Positions 33,088 through 43,756 of a stretch of DNA of 64,000 nucleotides are shown here, piece by piece; the first letter of the stretch is position 1, and the number at the start of each line of letters is the position of its first letter. Below the pieces are notes generated by a model, which saw nothing but the letters and a program-made list of their open reading frames with translations, had not been told where the DNA came from and did not search any database. The stretch comes from Sphingomonas sp. 3P27F8 (GTDB taxonomy: Bacteria; Pseudomonadota; Alphaproteobacteria; Sphingomonadales; Sphingomonadaceae), in the NCBI RefSeq assembly GCF_005502745.1, contig NZ_SCNL01000005.1:186001-250000 (forward strand), given 5' to 3'. The position numbers and the translations under genes were made by a program.

Positions 33088-34546
33088 AATTACTGCCAGG
33101 CTCGATATCGGCATGGCTGCGCTCGGCGACCTGCTCTTCGACCACGAGCAGCCCGCCGCGCCGCCACGGGCCATATAGATAATAAAGCACCGCGAGCAGG
33201 AGGTTCATTATCGAGCCCAGCGGAAAGCTCCACCACAAAGCATCCGCGCCCCAGACCGGATCCAGCAACAGCGCAATTCCCAGACGAACCGGAAACATCG
33301 AAATCGCCAGAATCACCAGCGGCCCCCACACCGCACCATTTGCGCGAACCGTGCCGAACAGGATCATCGTCGCGCCGAACAGGATCAGGCCCCAGGTGAC
33401 GATCAGATTGATATGCTGCGCGACGTGCACCGCCGGGCTGCCTGCGCCGATAAACAGGCTAAGCAGCGCACGGTCGAACAGCAGCGCCGCTATGACCATC
33501 GTTCCCGTCATCAGCAGATTGAACACCAGGCCCGCGCGCGTGATCCGAGTCACGCGATCCCACCGACCCGCGCCAATATTCTGCGCTGCCATGGCAGAAA
33601 CCGCCGCGCCGATCGCCATCGCCGGCATCTGCACGTAATTCCATAGTTGCTGGGTGATGCCGTATGCGGCGATCGTATCGATGCCGTGCCGGTTGACCAG
33701 CCCGATCATCACCAGCGAAGACGTGGACAGCACCAGCATCTGCGCCCCAATCGGAAGACCTTTGCCAACGATCGTTCGCACCAGCGCTGGATCCGGCAGG
33801 ATATAGCGTAGTTCCGCTCCTTTGAGACGAAGCGGAAGGTTGCGGGTCTGGATGTGCAGCACCAGCGCCGCCAGCGCGACGACATTGGCGATCAGCGTCG
33901 CCAGCGCCGATCCGGCGATGCCGAGCCGGGGAAACGGTCCGACCCCCATGATGAGGAGCGGGTTCAGCCCCGCATTAAGCACCACGCATAGCGCCATGAA
34001 CCACAAGGGCGTCACCGAATCGCCCGTGCCGCGCAGCCCCATGAACATCAGCACCAGCAGCATCGATGCCGGCAAGGCGAGGAAGATAACCCGAAGATAG
34101 GCCAGCGCAGGCACGAACGCGCCCGCCGGCGTGGCGAGCAGGTGGAGAATTTCCGGCGCGAACGCCCAGCCGAGCGCTGCCACCACGATCGCCGTGCCAA
34201 GCACCAGCCCGATCGCGGAGCCGAACGCGCGCCGCGCCGCATCCACATCGCGCCGGCCCCAGTTCTGGCCGACCATGATCGTCGCGGCCATGCCGAAGCC
34301 GAACACCGCGCCGAACGTCAGGAACATGATGATGTTCGCGTTCGAGGTCGCCGCGAGAGCCCCCTCCCCCAGAAACCGCCCGACCCAGATCGCATTGACC
34401 GAGCCGTTGAGCGACTGGAGGATATTCGATGCCAGCGTGGGCAGCGCAAACAGCAGCAGCGCGCGCCCGATCGGCCCGCTCGTGAGGTTACGCGCATGGC
34501 CGTGCGGGGCGGCGGGCGGCGCTTGCTTCATGTCCTGATCCGCCAC
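33071..34546 (-). CDS. MATE-family efflux transporter
   Basis: A 491-residue inner-membrane protein with about twelve hydrophobic segments in two homologous halves, the MATE fold (GPIGRALLLFALPTLASNIL and VGQNWGRRDVDAARRAF are typical). It would export cationic drugs or metabolites using a sodium or proton gradient. GTG 34546 was chosen because AGGAGT lies 9 bases upstream; the next in-frame ATG is 34531. Substrate cannot be predicted. Confidence 0.93.
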   Translation of the reverse strand: MADQDMKQAPPAAPHGHARNLTSGPIGRALLLFALPTLASNILQSLNGSVNAIWVGRFLGEGALAATSNANIIMFLTFGAVFGFGMAATIMVGQNWGRRDVDAARRAFGSAIGLVLGTAIVVAALGWAFAPEILHLLATPAGAFVPALAYLRVIFLALPASMLLVLMFMGLRGTGDSVTPLWFMALCVVLNAGLNPLLIMGVGPFPRLGIAGSALATLIANVVALAALVLHIQTRNLPLRLKGAELRYILPDPALVRTIVGKGLPIGAQMLVLSTSSLVMIGLVNRHGIDTIAAYGITQQLWNYVQMPAMAIGAAVSAMAAQNIGAGRWDRVTRITRAGLVFNLLMTGTMVIAALLFDRALLSLFIGAGSPAVHVAQHINLIVTWGLILFGATMILFGTVRANGAVWGPLVILAISMFPVRLGIALLLDPVWGADALWWSFPLGSIMNLLLAVLYYLYGPWRRGGLLVVEEQVAERSHADIEPGSNFKPAV

Positions 34547-34601
34547 CTGCGCCAGACTCCTCAAGGGCGGAAACGGCGCCGCCTGTCGCCCGTCCTGCTA
34601 A

Positions 34602-34620
34602 CGCCGGCCGCGCGCCGGCG
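34602..34620 (-). terminator. Hairpin downstream of valS, possible terminator
   Basis: Perfect 7-bp GC arms CGCCGGC (34602-34608) and GCCGGCG (34614-34620) with a 5-base loop lie just after the valS stop. There is no clear U-run on the minus strand, so termination is uncertain. Confidence 0.35.
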
Positions 34621-34626
34621 AATATC

Positions 34627-37374
34627 TTATCCTAGCCGCGCCAGCGCCGCCCCGAGCCGCTCTGCCTCGGCGGCCTTCTCCGCATGATCGGCGCGCGCCT
34701 TTTCCACCGCTTCCGGCTTGGCCCGCTCAACGAAACTCGGGTTGCCGAGCCGCCCCGCCAGCGCATCCCGTTCCTTCTCCGCCGCCGCGATCGCCTTGGC
34801 GAGCCGCGCGCGTTCGGTGTCGAGATCGATCACTTCGCCCAGACCGAGCCGATAGGTCGCCTCATCCACCACGACTTGCGCGCTGCCGCCCGTCACCTCG
34901 CCCGGCGCGATCCGCGCGAGGCGGGCGATCGTGGCGGCGTTGCGCTCAAGCCGCGCGCTGGTTTCCGCGCCCGGTTCGGAAACGGCATATGGCAGTCGCG
35001 CACCGGGTGGCACATTGAGTTCAGTTCGGCTCGAACGAACATCGCTCACCAGCCGGATCAGCCAATCCACCTCGGCCGCAGCGGCCGGATCGATCGCGCG
35101 CGCATCCGGTATGGGCCATTTCGCGACGATCAGTTCATGTTCCCGCGGGCTGAGCGCGTGCCACAGTTCCTCGGTGATGAATGGCATGAACGGATGCAAC
35201 ACCACCAGCACCTGATCGAGCACCCAGCCCGCCACCGCGCGCGTCTCGTCATCGATCTGGCCCTTGATCAGTTCCAGATACCAGTCGCAGAACTGGCTCC
35301 ACACGAAATGATAGATGGCGTTCGCGGCGGCATCGAAGCGCAGTTCCGCCAGCGCCAGATCGACCGACTGGATCGCCTTCACGCACTCGCCGACGATCCA
35401 CTTGTTGACCGCCGCGTTCGCCGCGGGCGGCTCCAGCGTCGTCGAGCCGCCGATGCCATTGGCCTGGCAGAAGCGGCTGGCGTTCCACAGCTTGGTCGCG
35501 AAGTTGCGATATCCCTCGACGCGCTTCTCGTCCATCTTGATGTCGCGGCCCTGGCTCTCCATCGCCGCCATGAAGAAGCGCAGCGCATCCGCGCCATATT
35601 TATCGATCAGCCCGAGCGGATCGACCGTATTGCCCTTCGATTTGGACATCTTCGCGCCATCGGCGGCGCGGACCAGCCCGTGTAGATAAAGCGTGCGGAA
35701 CGGCACATCCTTCATGAAATGCAGGCCCTGCATCATCATGCGGGCGTCCCAGAAGAACAGGATGTCGAAGCCGGAAATCAGCACGTCATTGGGGTAGCGG
35801 CCGTGGAGCGTGGGGTCGGCATCCTCCGGCCAGCCCATCGTGGCGAACGGCCAGAGCGCGGAGGAGAACCAGGTGTCGAGGACGTCGGGGTCGCGATAGA
35901 TAACCTTACGCTCGGGTAATTCCCCTATCCCCCCCGGCGACCGAAACGCCTTGTCAGCGTCTACGACATCTACCTCGACACCTGCACCGTAATATTCTTG
36001 GGCCTGAGCGAGCGCATGATCCTCGGTTTCCGCGACGAAGATTTTTGTGCCGAAACTAAAAGTCCGGACCGCTGGATTTTCGTCTTCCGCTTTAGCGGGC
36101 CCAAACCACGCCGGGATGCGGTGCCCCCACCACAATTGCCGCGAGACGCACCACGGCTGGATATTCTCCATCCAGTTGAAATACGTCTTCTCCCACGTCT
36201 TCGGCACGATGCGCGTCTTGCCGGAGGTCACCGCCTCGATCGCCGGTTTCGCCAGCGTCGCGGCGTCGACATACCATTGATCCGTCAGCCACGGCTCGAT
36301 CACCTCGCCGGAGCGGTCTCCATAGGGCGTCTGGATCACGCGATCCTCGATGCGCTCCAGAAAGCCCTCGTCCTCAAGCCGCTGCACCACCTGCTTGCGC
36401 GCCTGGAAGCGGTCGATGCCAATCAGGTCCGCCGGGATCAGGTCGTCCGCCACCTGCGTCACCTGCGCCTTGGCATCGAGCATGTTGAGCATGTCGCGCG
36501 CCTCGATCCCGGCGCGGCGGCCGACCTCGAAGTCGTTGAAATCATGCCCCGGCGTGATCTTCACGGCGCCCGATCCGAGTTCGGGATCGGCGTGCTCGTC
36601 GGGGATGATCGGGATCAGCCGGCCGGTGATCGGCAGCTTCACGCGCTTGTCGATCAGCGCCTTGTACCGCTCATCCTCCGGGTTCACCGCGACGGCCATG
36701 TCGGCCAGCATCGTTTCGGGCCGCGTCGTCGCGACCGAGATGAAGCCGCTGCCGTCCTCCAGCGGATAGCGCAGGTGCCAGAACTTGCCCTGAACCTCGC
36801 GGGTCTCGACCTCCAGATCGCTGATCGCGGTGCCGAGGCCCGGGTCCCAGTTCACCAGGCGCTTGTCGCGATAGATCAGGCCCTGCCGGTGCAGATCGAC
36901 GAACACCTTCAGCACCGCCTTGCTGAAGCCCTCGTCCATCGTGAAACGTTCGTTCGCCCAGTCCATCGAGCAGCCGAGGCGGCGGAGCTGGCGCGTGATC
37001 GCGCCGCCGCTTTCCGCCTTCCATTCCCACACCTTGGCGACGAAATCCTCACGCGAGAAATTGGTGCGCTTCTCCTGCCGCTCGGCCATCTGGCGCTCGA
37101 CCACCATCTGCGTCGCAATGCCTGCGTGATCGGTGCCGACCACCCACAAGGCATCCTTGCCCTTCAACCGCGCGTGGCGGACGAGGATATCCTGCAGGGT
37201 GTTGTCCAGCGCATGCCCGATGTGCAGCGATCCGGTCACATTGGGCGGCGGGTTGACGATCGTCCAGGGTTCCGCGCCAGGCCGGTCTGGACGGAACAGG
37301 CCATTATCCTCCCAATGGCTATACCAGCGGGATTCGATTGCGGCGGGATCAAAGGTCTTGGGCAGTTCGGTCAT
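34627..37374 (-). CDS. valS: Valyl-tRNA synthetase
   Basis: A 915-residue class I aminoacyl-tRNA synthetase that charges tRNA-Val. The HIGH signature reads HIGH within [14 protein letters not shown] near the N-terminus, and the KMSKS loop reads KMSKSKGN in the second half. A large editing domain lies between. The C-terminal coiled coil (about residues 850-915) is present, so the gene is complete. It is followed closely by the S9 peptidase gene upstream on the same strand. Confidence 0.97.
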   Translation of the reverse strand: MTELPKTFDPAAIESRWYSHWEDNGLFRPDRPGAEPWTIVNPPPNVTGSLHIGHALDNTLQDILVRHARLKGKDALWVVGTDHAGIATQMVVERQMAERQEKRTNFSREDFVAKVWEWKAESGGAITRQLRRLGCSMDWANERFTMDEGFSKAVLKVFVDLHRQGLIYRDKRLVNWDPGLGTAISDLEVETREVQGKFWHLRYPLEDGSGFISVATTRPETMLADMAVAVNPEDERYKALIDKRVKLPITGRLIPIIPDEHADPELGSGAVKITPGHDFNDFEVGRRAGIEARDMLNMLDAKAQVTQVADDLIPADLIGIDRFQARKQVVQRLEDEGFLERIEDRVIQTPYGDRSGEVIEPWLTDQWYVDAATLAKPAIEAVTSGKTRIVPKTWEKTYFNWMENIQPWCVSRQLWWGHRIPAWFGPAKAEDENPAVRTFSFGTKIFVAETEDHALAQAQEYYGAGVEVDVVDADKAFRSPGGIGELPERKVIYRDPDVLDTWFSSALWPFATMGWPEDADPTLHGRYPNDVLISGFDILFFWDARMMMQGLHFMKDVPFRTLYLHGLVRAADGAKMSKSKGNTVDPLGLIDKYGADALRFFMAAMESQGRDIKMDEKRVEGYRNFATKLWNASRFCQANGIGGSTTLEPPAANAAVNKWIVGECVKAIQSVDLALAELRFDAAANAIYHFVWSQFCDWYLELIKGQIDDETRAVAGWVLDQVLVVLHPFMPFITEELWHALSPREHELIVAKWPIPDARAIDPAAAAEVDWLIRLVSDVRSSRTELNVPPGARLPYAVSEPGAETSARLERNAATIARLARIAPGEVTGGSAQVVVDEATYRLGLGEVIDLDTERARLAKAIAAAEKERDALAGRLGNPSFVERAKPEAVEKARADHAEKAAEAERLGAALARLG

Positions 37375-37414
37375 GCCCCGGCTTTAGCCGGGACACGCCA
37401 AAAGAAAAGCCGCG

Positions 37415-39460
37415 CTATCGCGCGCCGTTCCCTGTCCACTTGCCCATCCAGCCCAGCACCTCGCGATACCATTGCCGCGAATTGCGCGGTTTCAGCACCC
37501 AGTGGTTCTCGTTGGGGTTCACTATCAACCGCGAGGGTATATCGCGGCGCTGCAGCGCGGTGAAGGCGGCGAGGCCCTGTGTATAAGGAATGCGGAAATC
37601 CTTCTCGCCGGTGATGACGAGCATCGGCGTCTTCCACCTGTCGACGTAATTCACCGGATTCCATTTCTCGAACGCGGCCGGATCCTCGTAATAGGCCTTG
37701 CCGCCGTGCTCCCATTCGTCGAACCACAGCTCCTCGGTTTCGTAGGCCATGGCCCGGGCATCGAACACGCCGTCGTGCTGAACGATGCACTTGAAGCGAT
37801 CGGGCCACTGGCCCTCGATCCAGTTCATCATATAGCCGCCATAAGAGGCGCCAAGCGCGCACGCGTTATTGGCGTCCATCCACGGGAATTTATCCGTCGC
37901 GGCGGCGAGGCCCTTCTTCAGATCCTCCAGCGGCCAGCCGCCCCAATTGCTGCGGATCGCATCCGTGAACGCTTGCCCGTAGCCGGTCGAGCCGTGGAAA
38001 TCGACCGCGACCAGGCCATAACCCGCACCCGCGAACACCGCCGGATTCCAGCGATAGGACCAGCTGTTGTTTGAAGAACCCTGCGGACCGCCGTGCACCA
38101 TATAAGCGATCGGCGCCTTGCCGGTGATGCCGACCGGCTTCACCGCATAGCCCCACACAGTATCGTTATTCGCGCCCTTGAAGCTGAATCGCGTCACCTC
38201 CGGCATATCCACGCCAGCCAGCTTCGCCGCGTTGACGGAGGTCAGGCGTTCCGGAGCACCCGTGCCGGTGATGCGATAGAAATCATCCGGTGCGGTGAGG
38301 CTGTTCATCGTCACGATCACGCCGCCCGGCGTGACGCTGACGGAAGAGACATTGCCCTCCTGCGTCAGGCGGGTGAGTTGACCGTTCTGCGCATCGACGC
38401 GCCACAGCGGATTTTCCTGCGTGTCCTCCGCCGTGACGTAGAGCGATTTCGAATCGGGCGCCCAGGCGATCGAGCCGACCGAGCGATCCCAGCGTTCGGT
38501 GAGCGACACCGTCTTGCCGGAGGCCAGATCGCGAATCGTCAGCACCTGACGGTCCGCCTCATAGCCGGGACGACGCATCGCGAACCACGCCAGCCTGCGC
38601 CCATCCGGCGAAACGACCGGCTGATTGTCAGTCGCCTTGTTGGCAACGGTAAGGTTCACCGGCGCGCCGCTGCCATCGGCTGGCACCGCGAAGATATCGA
38701 GATTGGTGGACAGCGGCTCGATTCGCCCCGCCTCGCGCATCGCGAGATAGATCGTCCTGCCGTCTGGTGACCAGCTCAGCTCCTCGCCGCCGCCGGAAGG
38801 TTTCGAAGGCGTGTCGCCGACCAGCGCACCGACGATCGCTTTGCCATTGCCGGGCGCTCCGGCCGACGAAAGCGGAAGGACGAAAAGTTGCGAGCGCGTG
38901 CCGTCCGCCCATGTGTCCCAGTGTCGCACGAAAAGCTGATCGTAGGTTCGTGCTTCGCCGGCGTTCGGGTCTTTCTTTTCCCTGGCCGGCTCGAGCGACG
39001 GCGCGCCGGGGCGGCGGTCAGCCCAGACGACGACACGGTCGCCGGTAGGTGCCACCTTGAACCCGCCGAAACCGCCCTTGAAATCGGTGATCCGGCGCGG
39101 CGTGCCCCCCGTAACGGGCACAGCCCAGATCGCATCATCGCCACCGCGATCGGACGAGAAATAAACGGTATCGCCGACGATCTGCGGGTTGCTTTCGTTC
39201 ACCGCCGGATCCGCGACCAGCTTCTCGGGCTGCGCGCCGCGCTTCGTCAGGTCGAGTTTCCAGAGATCAAACCGCCCCTTGTTGGCAGCGAGATCGGTTT
39301 CGCGCTGCGACCAGACAAGCCATTTGCCATTGGCGGAAACGGTCGGCGAGCTGACACGCGACAGCATTGTCACGTCGTCGATGGTGAGCGGGCGCGCCGA
39401 GGCGGGAACAGCGACGGCAGTGGCGATGGCGAGCAGACTCGCGACGGAAAGCGCTTTCAT
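37415..39460 (-). CDS. S9-family prolyl oligopeptidase-type serine peptidase
   Basis: A 681-residue exported peptidase with a signal peptide at about residues 1-22 (ending SARP). A beta-propeller of WD40-like/TolB-like repeats spans about 30-400, and an alpha/beta-hydrolase domain follows. The catalytic serine is in GASYGGYM and the His in NENHWV near the C-terminus. Such dipeptidyl- or acylaminoacyl-peptidases cut short peptides in the periplasm. It lies 40 bases upstream of valS on the same strand. Confidence 0.93.
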   Translation of the reverse strand: MKALSVASLLAIATAVAVPASARPLTIDDVTMLSRVSSPTVSANGKWLVWSQRETDLAANKGRFDLWKLDLTKRGAQPEKLVADPAVNESNPQIVGDTVYFSSDRGGDDAIWAVPVTGGTPRRITDFKGGFGGFKVAPTGDRVVVWADRRPGAPSLEPAREKKDPNAGEARTYDQLFVRHWDTWADGTRSQLFVLPLSSAGAPGNGKAIVGALVGDTPSKPSGGGEELSWSPDGRTIYLAMREAGRIEPLSTNLDIFAVPADGSGAPVNLTVANKATDNQPVVSPDGRRLAWFAMRRPGYEADRQVLTIRDLASGKTVSLTERWDRSVGSIAWAPDSKSLYVTAEDTQENPLWRVDAQNGQLTRLTQEGNVSSVSVTPGGVIVTMNSLTAPDDFYRITGTGAPERLTSVNAAKLAGVDMPEVTRFSFKGANNDTVWGYAVKPVGITGKAPIAYMVHGGPQGSSNNSWSYRWNPAVFAGAGYGLVAVDFHGSTGYGQAFTDAIRSNWGGWPLEDLKKGLAAATDKFPWMDANNACALGASYGGYMMNWIEGQWPDRFKCIVQHDGVFDARAMAYETEELWFDEWEHGGKAYYEDPAAFEKWNPVNYVDRWKTPMLVITGEKDFRIPYTQGLAAFTALQRRDIPSRLIVNPNENHWVLKPRNSRQWYREVLGWMGKWTGNGAR

Positions 39461-39524
39461 GCCGCAAAGATAGAGCAGATCGTCTCTTCTGCGACAATCT
39501 TTCCGTGCGCGATTCGCGCGGCGA

Positions 39525-40007
39525 TCAGCGGCCGGTGTTCGTGATCTTCGCGATTTCGCGGGCCACGATCGATTCGACTATCACCGGCAGGTTCGAGTCG
39601 AGCCAATCGCGCAGCATCGGGCGCAACATCTCGCGCACCAGCCCCTCAAGCGTGCCATCGCTTTCCGGCTCCGGCTTCACCAGCAATCGCGATAATGCGT
39701 CGAGCGCGCCGCGCGTGGCATCGGCTGTCTGCTGCGACACAATGGCCTCGCCTTTGCGTATCGGTTGTTCTGGGGGGGCAAAAGAGGCTGTCGCCACTGG
39801 CGGCGGTGATTCGGGCACGGTCGGCATGGGATGGCTCAGCTCCAGCACCTCTTCCGGCTCGTTGGCGGGCGGCGGGGGAACGATCGAGGGAACAGGCCGG
39901 ACCGACGGGCGGCGGGACCGCTGCACACTCTCTCCCTCTTCGGCGATGATCCGTTTGATCGAGGACAGAATGTCCTCCATCGACGGCTCGGCGCTAGCGT
40001 CCCCCAT
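39525..40007 (-). CDS. DUF2497 / PopZ-like polar protein
   Basis: A 160-residue protein with a conserved N-terminal helix (PSMEDILSSIKRIIAEE), a long Pro-rich disordered middle, and a C-terminal helical region (LEGLVREMLRPMLRDWLDSN). This layout is that of PopZ, the alphaproteobacterial polar organising protein that binds ParB and partners. ATG 40007 was chosen because the longer frame overlaps tolC. It follows tolC by 37 bases on the same strand. Being named PopZ-like rests on the N- and C-terminal motifs. Confidence 0.87.
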   Translation of the reverse strand: MGDASAEPSMEDILSSIKRIIAEEGESVQRSRRPSVRPVPSIVPPPPANEPEEVLELSHPMPTVPESPPPVATASFAPPEQPIRKGEAIVSQQTADATRGALDALSRLLVKPEPESDGTLEGLVREMLRPMLRDWLDSNLPVIVESIVAREIAKITNTGR

Positions 40008-40044
40008 ACGCGACGTTCCACCATTGCTTCGCGAACGCGCCGGT

Positions 40045-41550
40045 TTAGCGGTTCGGTGTATGCTCACCTGTGGTTAATGGCGCGCTCCTGTCAACACTTG
40101 TATCAAGCTCGGGATCAAGCGGACGGGTGACAGTGGCGTTCTGCGCGGGCACTTTCGCTGTAGTCGGCGAGATTTCCGTGGGCGACGGCGCGCTGCCGAA
40201 ATCGGAAAAACGGTTTTTCACGGCATTGTAGTTATCGGCCGGGTTGTAGAGCGGTCCGCCATCCAGCCCCAGGTCACGCGCCTCGGCGCGACCCATCGCG
40301 GCAAGCAGCGCGAAGCCCGCGACATAGGCGTCGCGTCGCGCCGTCACCAGCGTCACCTGGCTGTTGAGCAATTCCTGTTCGGCATTGAGAATATCCAGGA
40401 TCGTGCGGTTGCCGACACTGTTTTCGGCGCGGACGCCTTCCAGCGACAGCCGATTCGCGCTCACCGCAGCCTCGGACGACTGGATCACTTCAAGTGCCGA
40501 GCGCCAAACGGCAAAAGCGGAGCGCGTCTGCGCGATGACCTGCCGCTCGGCGGCGGTTGTATTCTCGATCGCCTGCGAGCGTAACGCCTGCGCCTGCCTG
40601 ATCTGTGCGCCGGGGCGCCCACCCTGGAAGATCGGCAGCGACAGATTGAGACCCACCGAGGTGGAGGCACCGCTCTGCCCCACGCCAAGCCCTGTGCCCG
40701 CACCCAGCGACCCCAGATAGTTGGTGTAATTCTCGCCAACACCGACGCCGACCGTCGGCAGGCGGCCCGCCTGCGCCACTTTCACATCATAGCGCGTCGC
40801 ATCGCGCTGCCGGCGGGAAGCGATCAGAGTCGGATTGTCCTGCAGCGCTACATCGACCGCCGCATCGGGCGTTGCTGGAAGATTGGGCAATGGTGGCGGC
40901 GGCTCCAGCATTCCCGGCGCGTCACCAACGAACTGGACATAGCTCTCGCGGCTGGAGATCAATGTCGCCTGCGCGCTTTGAAACTGCGCGCGTGCGAGGC
41001 TCAATCGCGCCTCGGACTGGGCGACATCGGTGCGGGTCAGATCGCCGACCTGGAAGCGATCCCGCGCCGCCCTCAGATTGGTTTCAAGCACCTTAACGTT
41101 CTGCGCGTTCAGGCTGACGATCGCCTCGTCGCGCAACACGTTGTTATAGGCGCTGACGACATTCGTGAAGGTGGTGGCCTCCGTTCCGCGCAGCCCGGCC
41201 TGCCCCGCCTCGACACGCGTTTCAGCCGCGCGAACCGAGTTGCGCACGGCACCACCAGAGAAAATCGGAACGTTGAGCGATACGGATCCCTGCCCGATCC
41301 GCTCCGGCGTGGTGAAGGAATTACCGGTGCGGATCACATTCTCCGCCACGGATCCTGTCGCGGCCACGCCGGGGCGTCCGGCCGCCCTGGCGATCGGCAC
41401 GTTCTCATCGGTCGCGCGCTGCTGTGCACGCGCCGCAGTAATCGTGGGGTTGTCGTGATATGCCTTGGCGAGCGCCTCTCGGAGCGTTTCCGCAGAAGCC
41501 GGCCCGGCGAGCGTCGCGGCAAGCGCGAGGATGGATGTGTAGCGGCCCAC
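40045..41550 (-). CDS. tolC: TolC-family outer-membrane efflux protein
   Basis: A 501-residue outer-membrane channel with a signal peptide ending near SAETLRE. Two repeated halves (TolC/OEP domains) carry the typical NPTITAARAQ opening and YVQFVGDAPG. It provides the outer-membrane exit duct for type I secretion and RND or MFS efflux. A Pro/Thr/Asp-rich tail of about 50 residues is family-typical for alphaproteobacteria. It follows the methyltransferase-like gene by 9 bases on the minus strand. Confidence 0.93.
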   Translation of the reverse strand: MGRYTSILALAATLAGPASAETLREALAKAYHDNPTITAARAQQRATDENVPIARAAGRPGVAATGSVAENVIRTGNSFTTPERIGQGSVSLNVPIFSGGAVRNSVRAAETRVEAGQAGLRGTEATTFTNVVSAYNNVLRDEAIVSLNAQNVKVLETNLRAARDRFQVGDLTRTDVAQSEARLSLARAQFQSAQATLISSRESYVQFVGDAPGMLEPPPPLPNLPATPDAAVDVALQDNPTLIASRRQRDATRYDVKVAQAGRLPTVGVGVGENYTNYLGSLGAGTGLGVGQSGASTSVGLNLSLPIFQGGRPGAQIRQAQALRSQAIENTTAAERQVIAQTRSAFAVWRSALEVIQSSEAAVSANRLSLEGVRAENSVGNRTILDILNAEQELLNSQVTLVTARRDAYVAGFALLAAMGRAEARDLGLDGGPLYNPADNYNAVKNRFSDFGSAPSPTEISPTTAKVPAQNATVTRPLDPELDTSVDRSAPLTTGEHTPNR

Positions 41551-41559
41551 CTTAATACC

Positions 41560-42228
41560 TCAGAAACTGAACCCGCGCCGCCGCGCGAACCCCGGCAGCA
41601 CCACCGTTTCGATATCGGCGAAATCCGCGACCCCGAACCCGGTGCCCGTGCGTCGCCCCGTCGCCAGCCGCGTGATGCCGCGATCGATCAGCCCGGTCGC
41701 GACCCGTCCCCCTTCGCGGAGTTGCACGATCAGGCTCTGAGGCAATTCTTCCACGGCGCCATCGACAATCATCGCGTCATAGGGCGCACCGGCCGCGTAC
41801 CCCTGTTCCAGGGGGCCTTCGACCAGCTCGACTGCGGCTGTATCGGCGAGCGCGGCGCGCGCGCGCGCGAGCAGATCGGCGTCACTCTCAACCGCGACGA
41901 CGTGCGCAACCAAACCGGCGAGCACCGCCGCCGTATATCCGGTCGCAGCCCCTATCAGCAGCACCCGATCGCCAGGAAGCAGCCGCGCCTCTGTCAGCAG
42001 CCGGCCAGTCGCGATCGGCAGGTTCGCCGACCGGCCATTGCCGAGAGCGACAGATGTATCGCGATAGGCAAGCGCGGCCGCTTCGGACGGCACGAATTTC
42101 TCACGCGCAACCCGCGCCATCGCCGTCACGACGCGCGGATCGTTCACCGCGTTGGGGCGCAGCTGGCTCACCACCATTGCGGTGCGCATCGCCTCGAAAT
42201 CATTCGTCAAGGTAGTGGTCGCCATCAT
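41560..42228 (-). CDS. Protein-L-isoaspartate O-methyltransferase family protein
   Basis: A 222-residue SAM-dependent methyltransferase of the PCMT family (DFEAMRTAMVVSQLRPNAV opening, VLLIGAATGYTAAVLAGLV SAM-binding motif). True PCMTs repair isoaspartate; this subfamily, found next to tolC in alphaproteobacteria, often lacks parts of the active site and may be non-enzymatic. The start is uncertain: ATG 42228, 42225 and 42234 are close together. AGGG lies about 8 bases before 42228. Confidence 0.87.
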   Translation of the reverse strand: MMATTTLTNDFEAMRTAMVVSQLRPNAVNDPRVVTAMARVAREKFVPSEAAALAYRDTSVALGNGRSANLPIATGRLLTEARLLPGDRVLLIGAATGYTAAVLAGLVAHVVAVESDADLLARARAALADTAAVELVEGPLEQGYAAGAPYDAMIVDGAVEELPQSLIVQLREGGRVATGLIDRGITRLATGRRTGTGFGVADFADIETVVLPGFARRRGFSF

Positions 42229-42376
42229 CAACATGCCCTGTCGCACAACTGTTTTATTCGCGCAATACACTAAAGCGCTCATGCGGCTTGTATCGCGTCC
42301 CCGGCGCGAGGCCAACCATTGCGGCGCGCTTGACACGGCGCTGCCGCCGACGCATCAGCCCGCTCCCGCATATCGA

Positions 42377-42450
42377 GGCCCGATGGCGGAGTGGTGACGC
42401 AGAGGACTGCAAATCCTTGCACCCGGGTTCGATTCCCGGTCGGGCCTCCA
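42377..42450 (+). tRNA. tRNA-Cys (anticodon GCA)
   Basis: A 74-base cloverleaf with acceptor stem GGCCCGA/TCGGGCC, discriminator T and encoded CCA at 42448-42450. The anticodon loop CTGCAAA gives GCA (cysteine). T loop GTTCGATTC is standard. It lies in the divergent gap between the methyltransferase-like gene and the PepSY gene. Confidence 0.96.
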
Positions 42451-42615
42451 TCTTCCGCCATGAGACCGTGAAACCCGCGCCGTTTGCGGGACGATTGCGC
42501 GCGAATCGCGTTGATGCGGCGAGATATCGCGAGTGCCTCGCAATAGCTGTTGCCTGCCGCCGATTGGGTCGCTACGGCAACATCCGTGACCGGCTCCGCT
42601 CCCTCTGCCCCAGTA

Positions 42616-43236
42616 ATGCGCCCGCCGCGCCGGCGCGTGCGCACCTGGTGGCTGAAACAGCTTCACACATGGCATTGGGTGAGCGCGGCGGTGTCGCTGA
42701 TCGGCATGCTGCTGTTCGCGATCACCGGAATCACGCTGAATCATGCCGCGTCGATCGGTGCTTCGCCAGCGGTGCAGCAGCGGTCGGGCGATCTTCCGCC
42801 CCCGCTGCGCGCCGCGCTCGCCCATCCGCGAAGCAATGACGCACCGCTGCCGACGCAGGTCGCCACGGCAGTGAAGCATGAGGTCGGCCTCGATCCGATG
42901 GCCCGCGCGGGGGAATGGTCCGACAGCGAAGTCTATGTCGCGATGCCGGGCCCGGGTGGCGATGCGTGGGTCAGTATCGATCGCGCGAGCGGCAAGATAA
43001 CGGCCGAGATCACCGATCGTGGCTGGATTTCCTATCTCAACGATCTTCACAAGGGCCGCAATGCGGGCGACGCATGGTTCTGGTTCATCGATGCCTTCGC
43101 CGGCGCCTGCATCCTGTTCACGATCACCGGCCTGTTGTTGCTGCAGCTTCATGCCCGCCATCGCCCGTCGACCTGGCCGCTGGTCGGCGCGGGGCTGGTG
43201 ATCCCGGGGCTGATTGCCCTGTTCCTGATCCATTGA
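42616..43236 (+). CDS. PepSY-associated transmembrane protein
   Basis: A 206-residue inner-membrane protein with a helix at about residues 21-43 (VSAAVSLIGMLLFAITGITL), a periplasmic PepSY-like domain at about 60-130 (VYVAMPGPGGDAWVSIDRAS), and two C-terminal helices. The HTWHW and LNDLHKGR histidine motifs fit haem-binding PepSY_TM proteins. Such proteins act as membrane electron carriers. It is the first gene of a cluster with DUF2271, DUF4198 and apbE genes, which points to flavin-linked extracytoplasmic electron transfer or iron reduction. Confidence 0.86.
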   Translation: MRPPRRRVRTWWLKQLHTWHWVSAAVSLIGMLLFAITGITLNHAASIGASPAVQQRSGDLPPPLRAALAHPRSNDAPLPTQVATAVKHEVGLDPMARAGEWSDSEVYVAMPGPGGDAWVSIDRASGKITAEITDRGWISYLNDLHKGRNAGDAWFWFIDAFAGACILFTITGLLLLQLHARHRPSTWPLVGAGLVIPGLIALFLIH

Positions 43237-43248
43237 AAGGATTTTACG

Positions 43249-43731
43249 ATGCGTTCGAGTTCCGCGCTGATGCTGACGCTGGGAGGAGCAATCGTGTCCG
43301 CTTCCGCGAACGCGGAAACGATCACCATCACCATTCCGCGGCTGTCGGTCGCGGAATATCACCGGCCCTATGTCGCGATATGGCTCGAGCCGGCAGGCGG
43401 CGGCGCGGCGCGAACCCTCGCGGTCTGGTATGACGTCAAGAAGGGCGGCAAGGAGCCGGGCACAAAATGGCTGTCCGACCTGCGTGCCTGGTGGCGCAAG
43501 GGGGGGCGCAGCCTGTCGTTGCCCGCGAACGGCGTCAGCGGTGCGACGCGTGCTCCGGGCCAGTATCAGATCCCCCTGCCCGCCGATCTGAAGCCGGGCG
43601 CCTATGTGCTCAACGCAGAGGCAGCGCGCGAGACGGGCGGGCGAGAGATCGTATCCGTCCCCCTGACGGTGCCCACCGCGAAAGGCCGCGCGGGTGGCAG
43701 CCACGAACTCGGCACGATCGAGGTCCGCTGA
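43249..43731 (+). CDS. DUF2271 periplasmic protein, probable flavinylation target
   Basis: A 160-residue exported protein with a signal peptide at about residues 1-22. A DUF2271 domain follows (EYHRPYVAIWLEP, AVWYDVKKGG, LSDLRAWWRKGG). The motif NGVSGATRAPG includes SGAT (residues 97-100), which matches the flavinylation consensus used by ApbE enzymes; Thr100 would be the FMN attachment site. It lies 12 bases after the PepSY gene, and an ApbE gene is in the same cluster. Confidence 0.87.
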   Translation: MRSSSALMLTLGGAIVSASANAETITITIPRLSVAEYHRPYVAIWLEPAGGGAARTLAVWYDVKKGGKEPGTKWLSDLRAWWRKGGRSLSLPANGVSGATRAPGQYQIPLPADLKPGAYVLNAEAARETGGREIVSVPLTVPTAKGRAGGSHELGTIEVR

Positions 43732-43756
43732 GCACGCCTTTCCCGGGAGCATGACC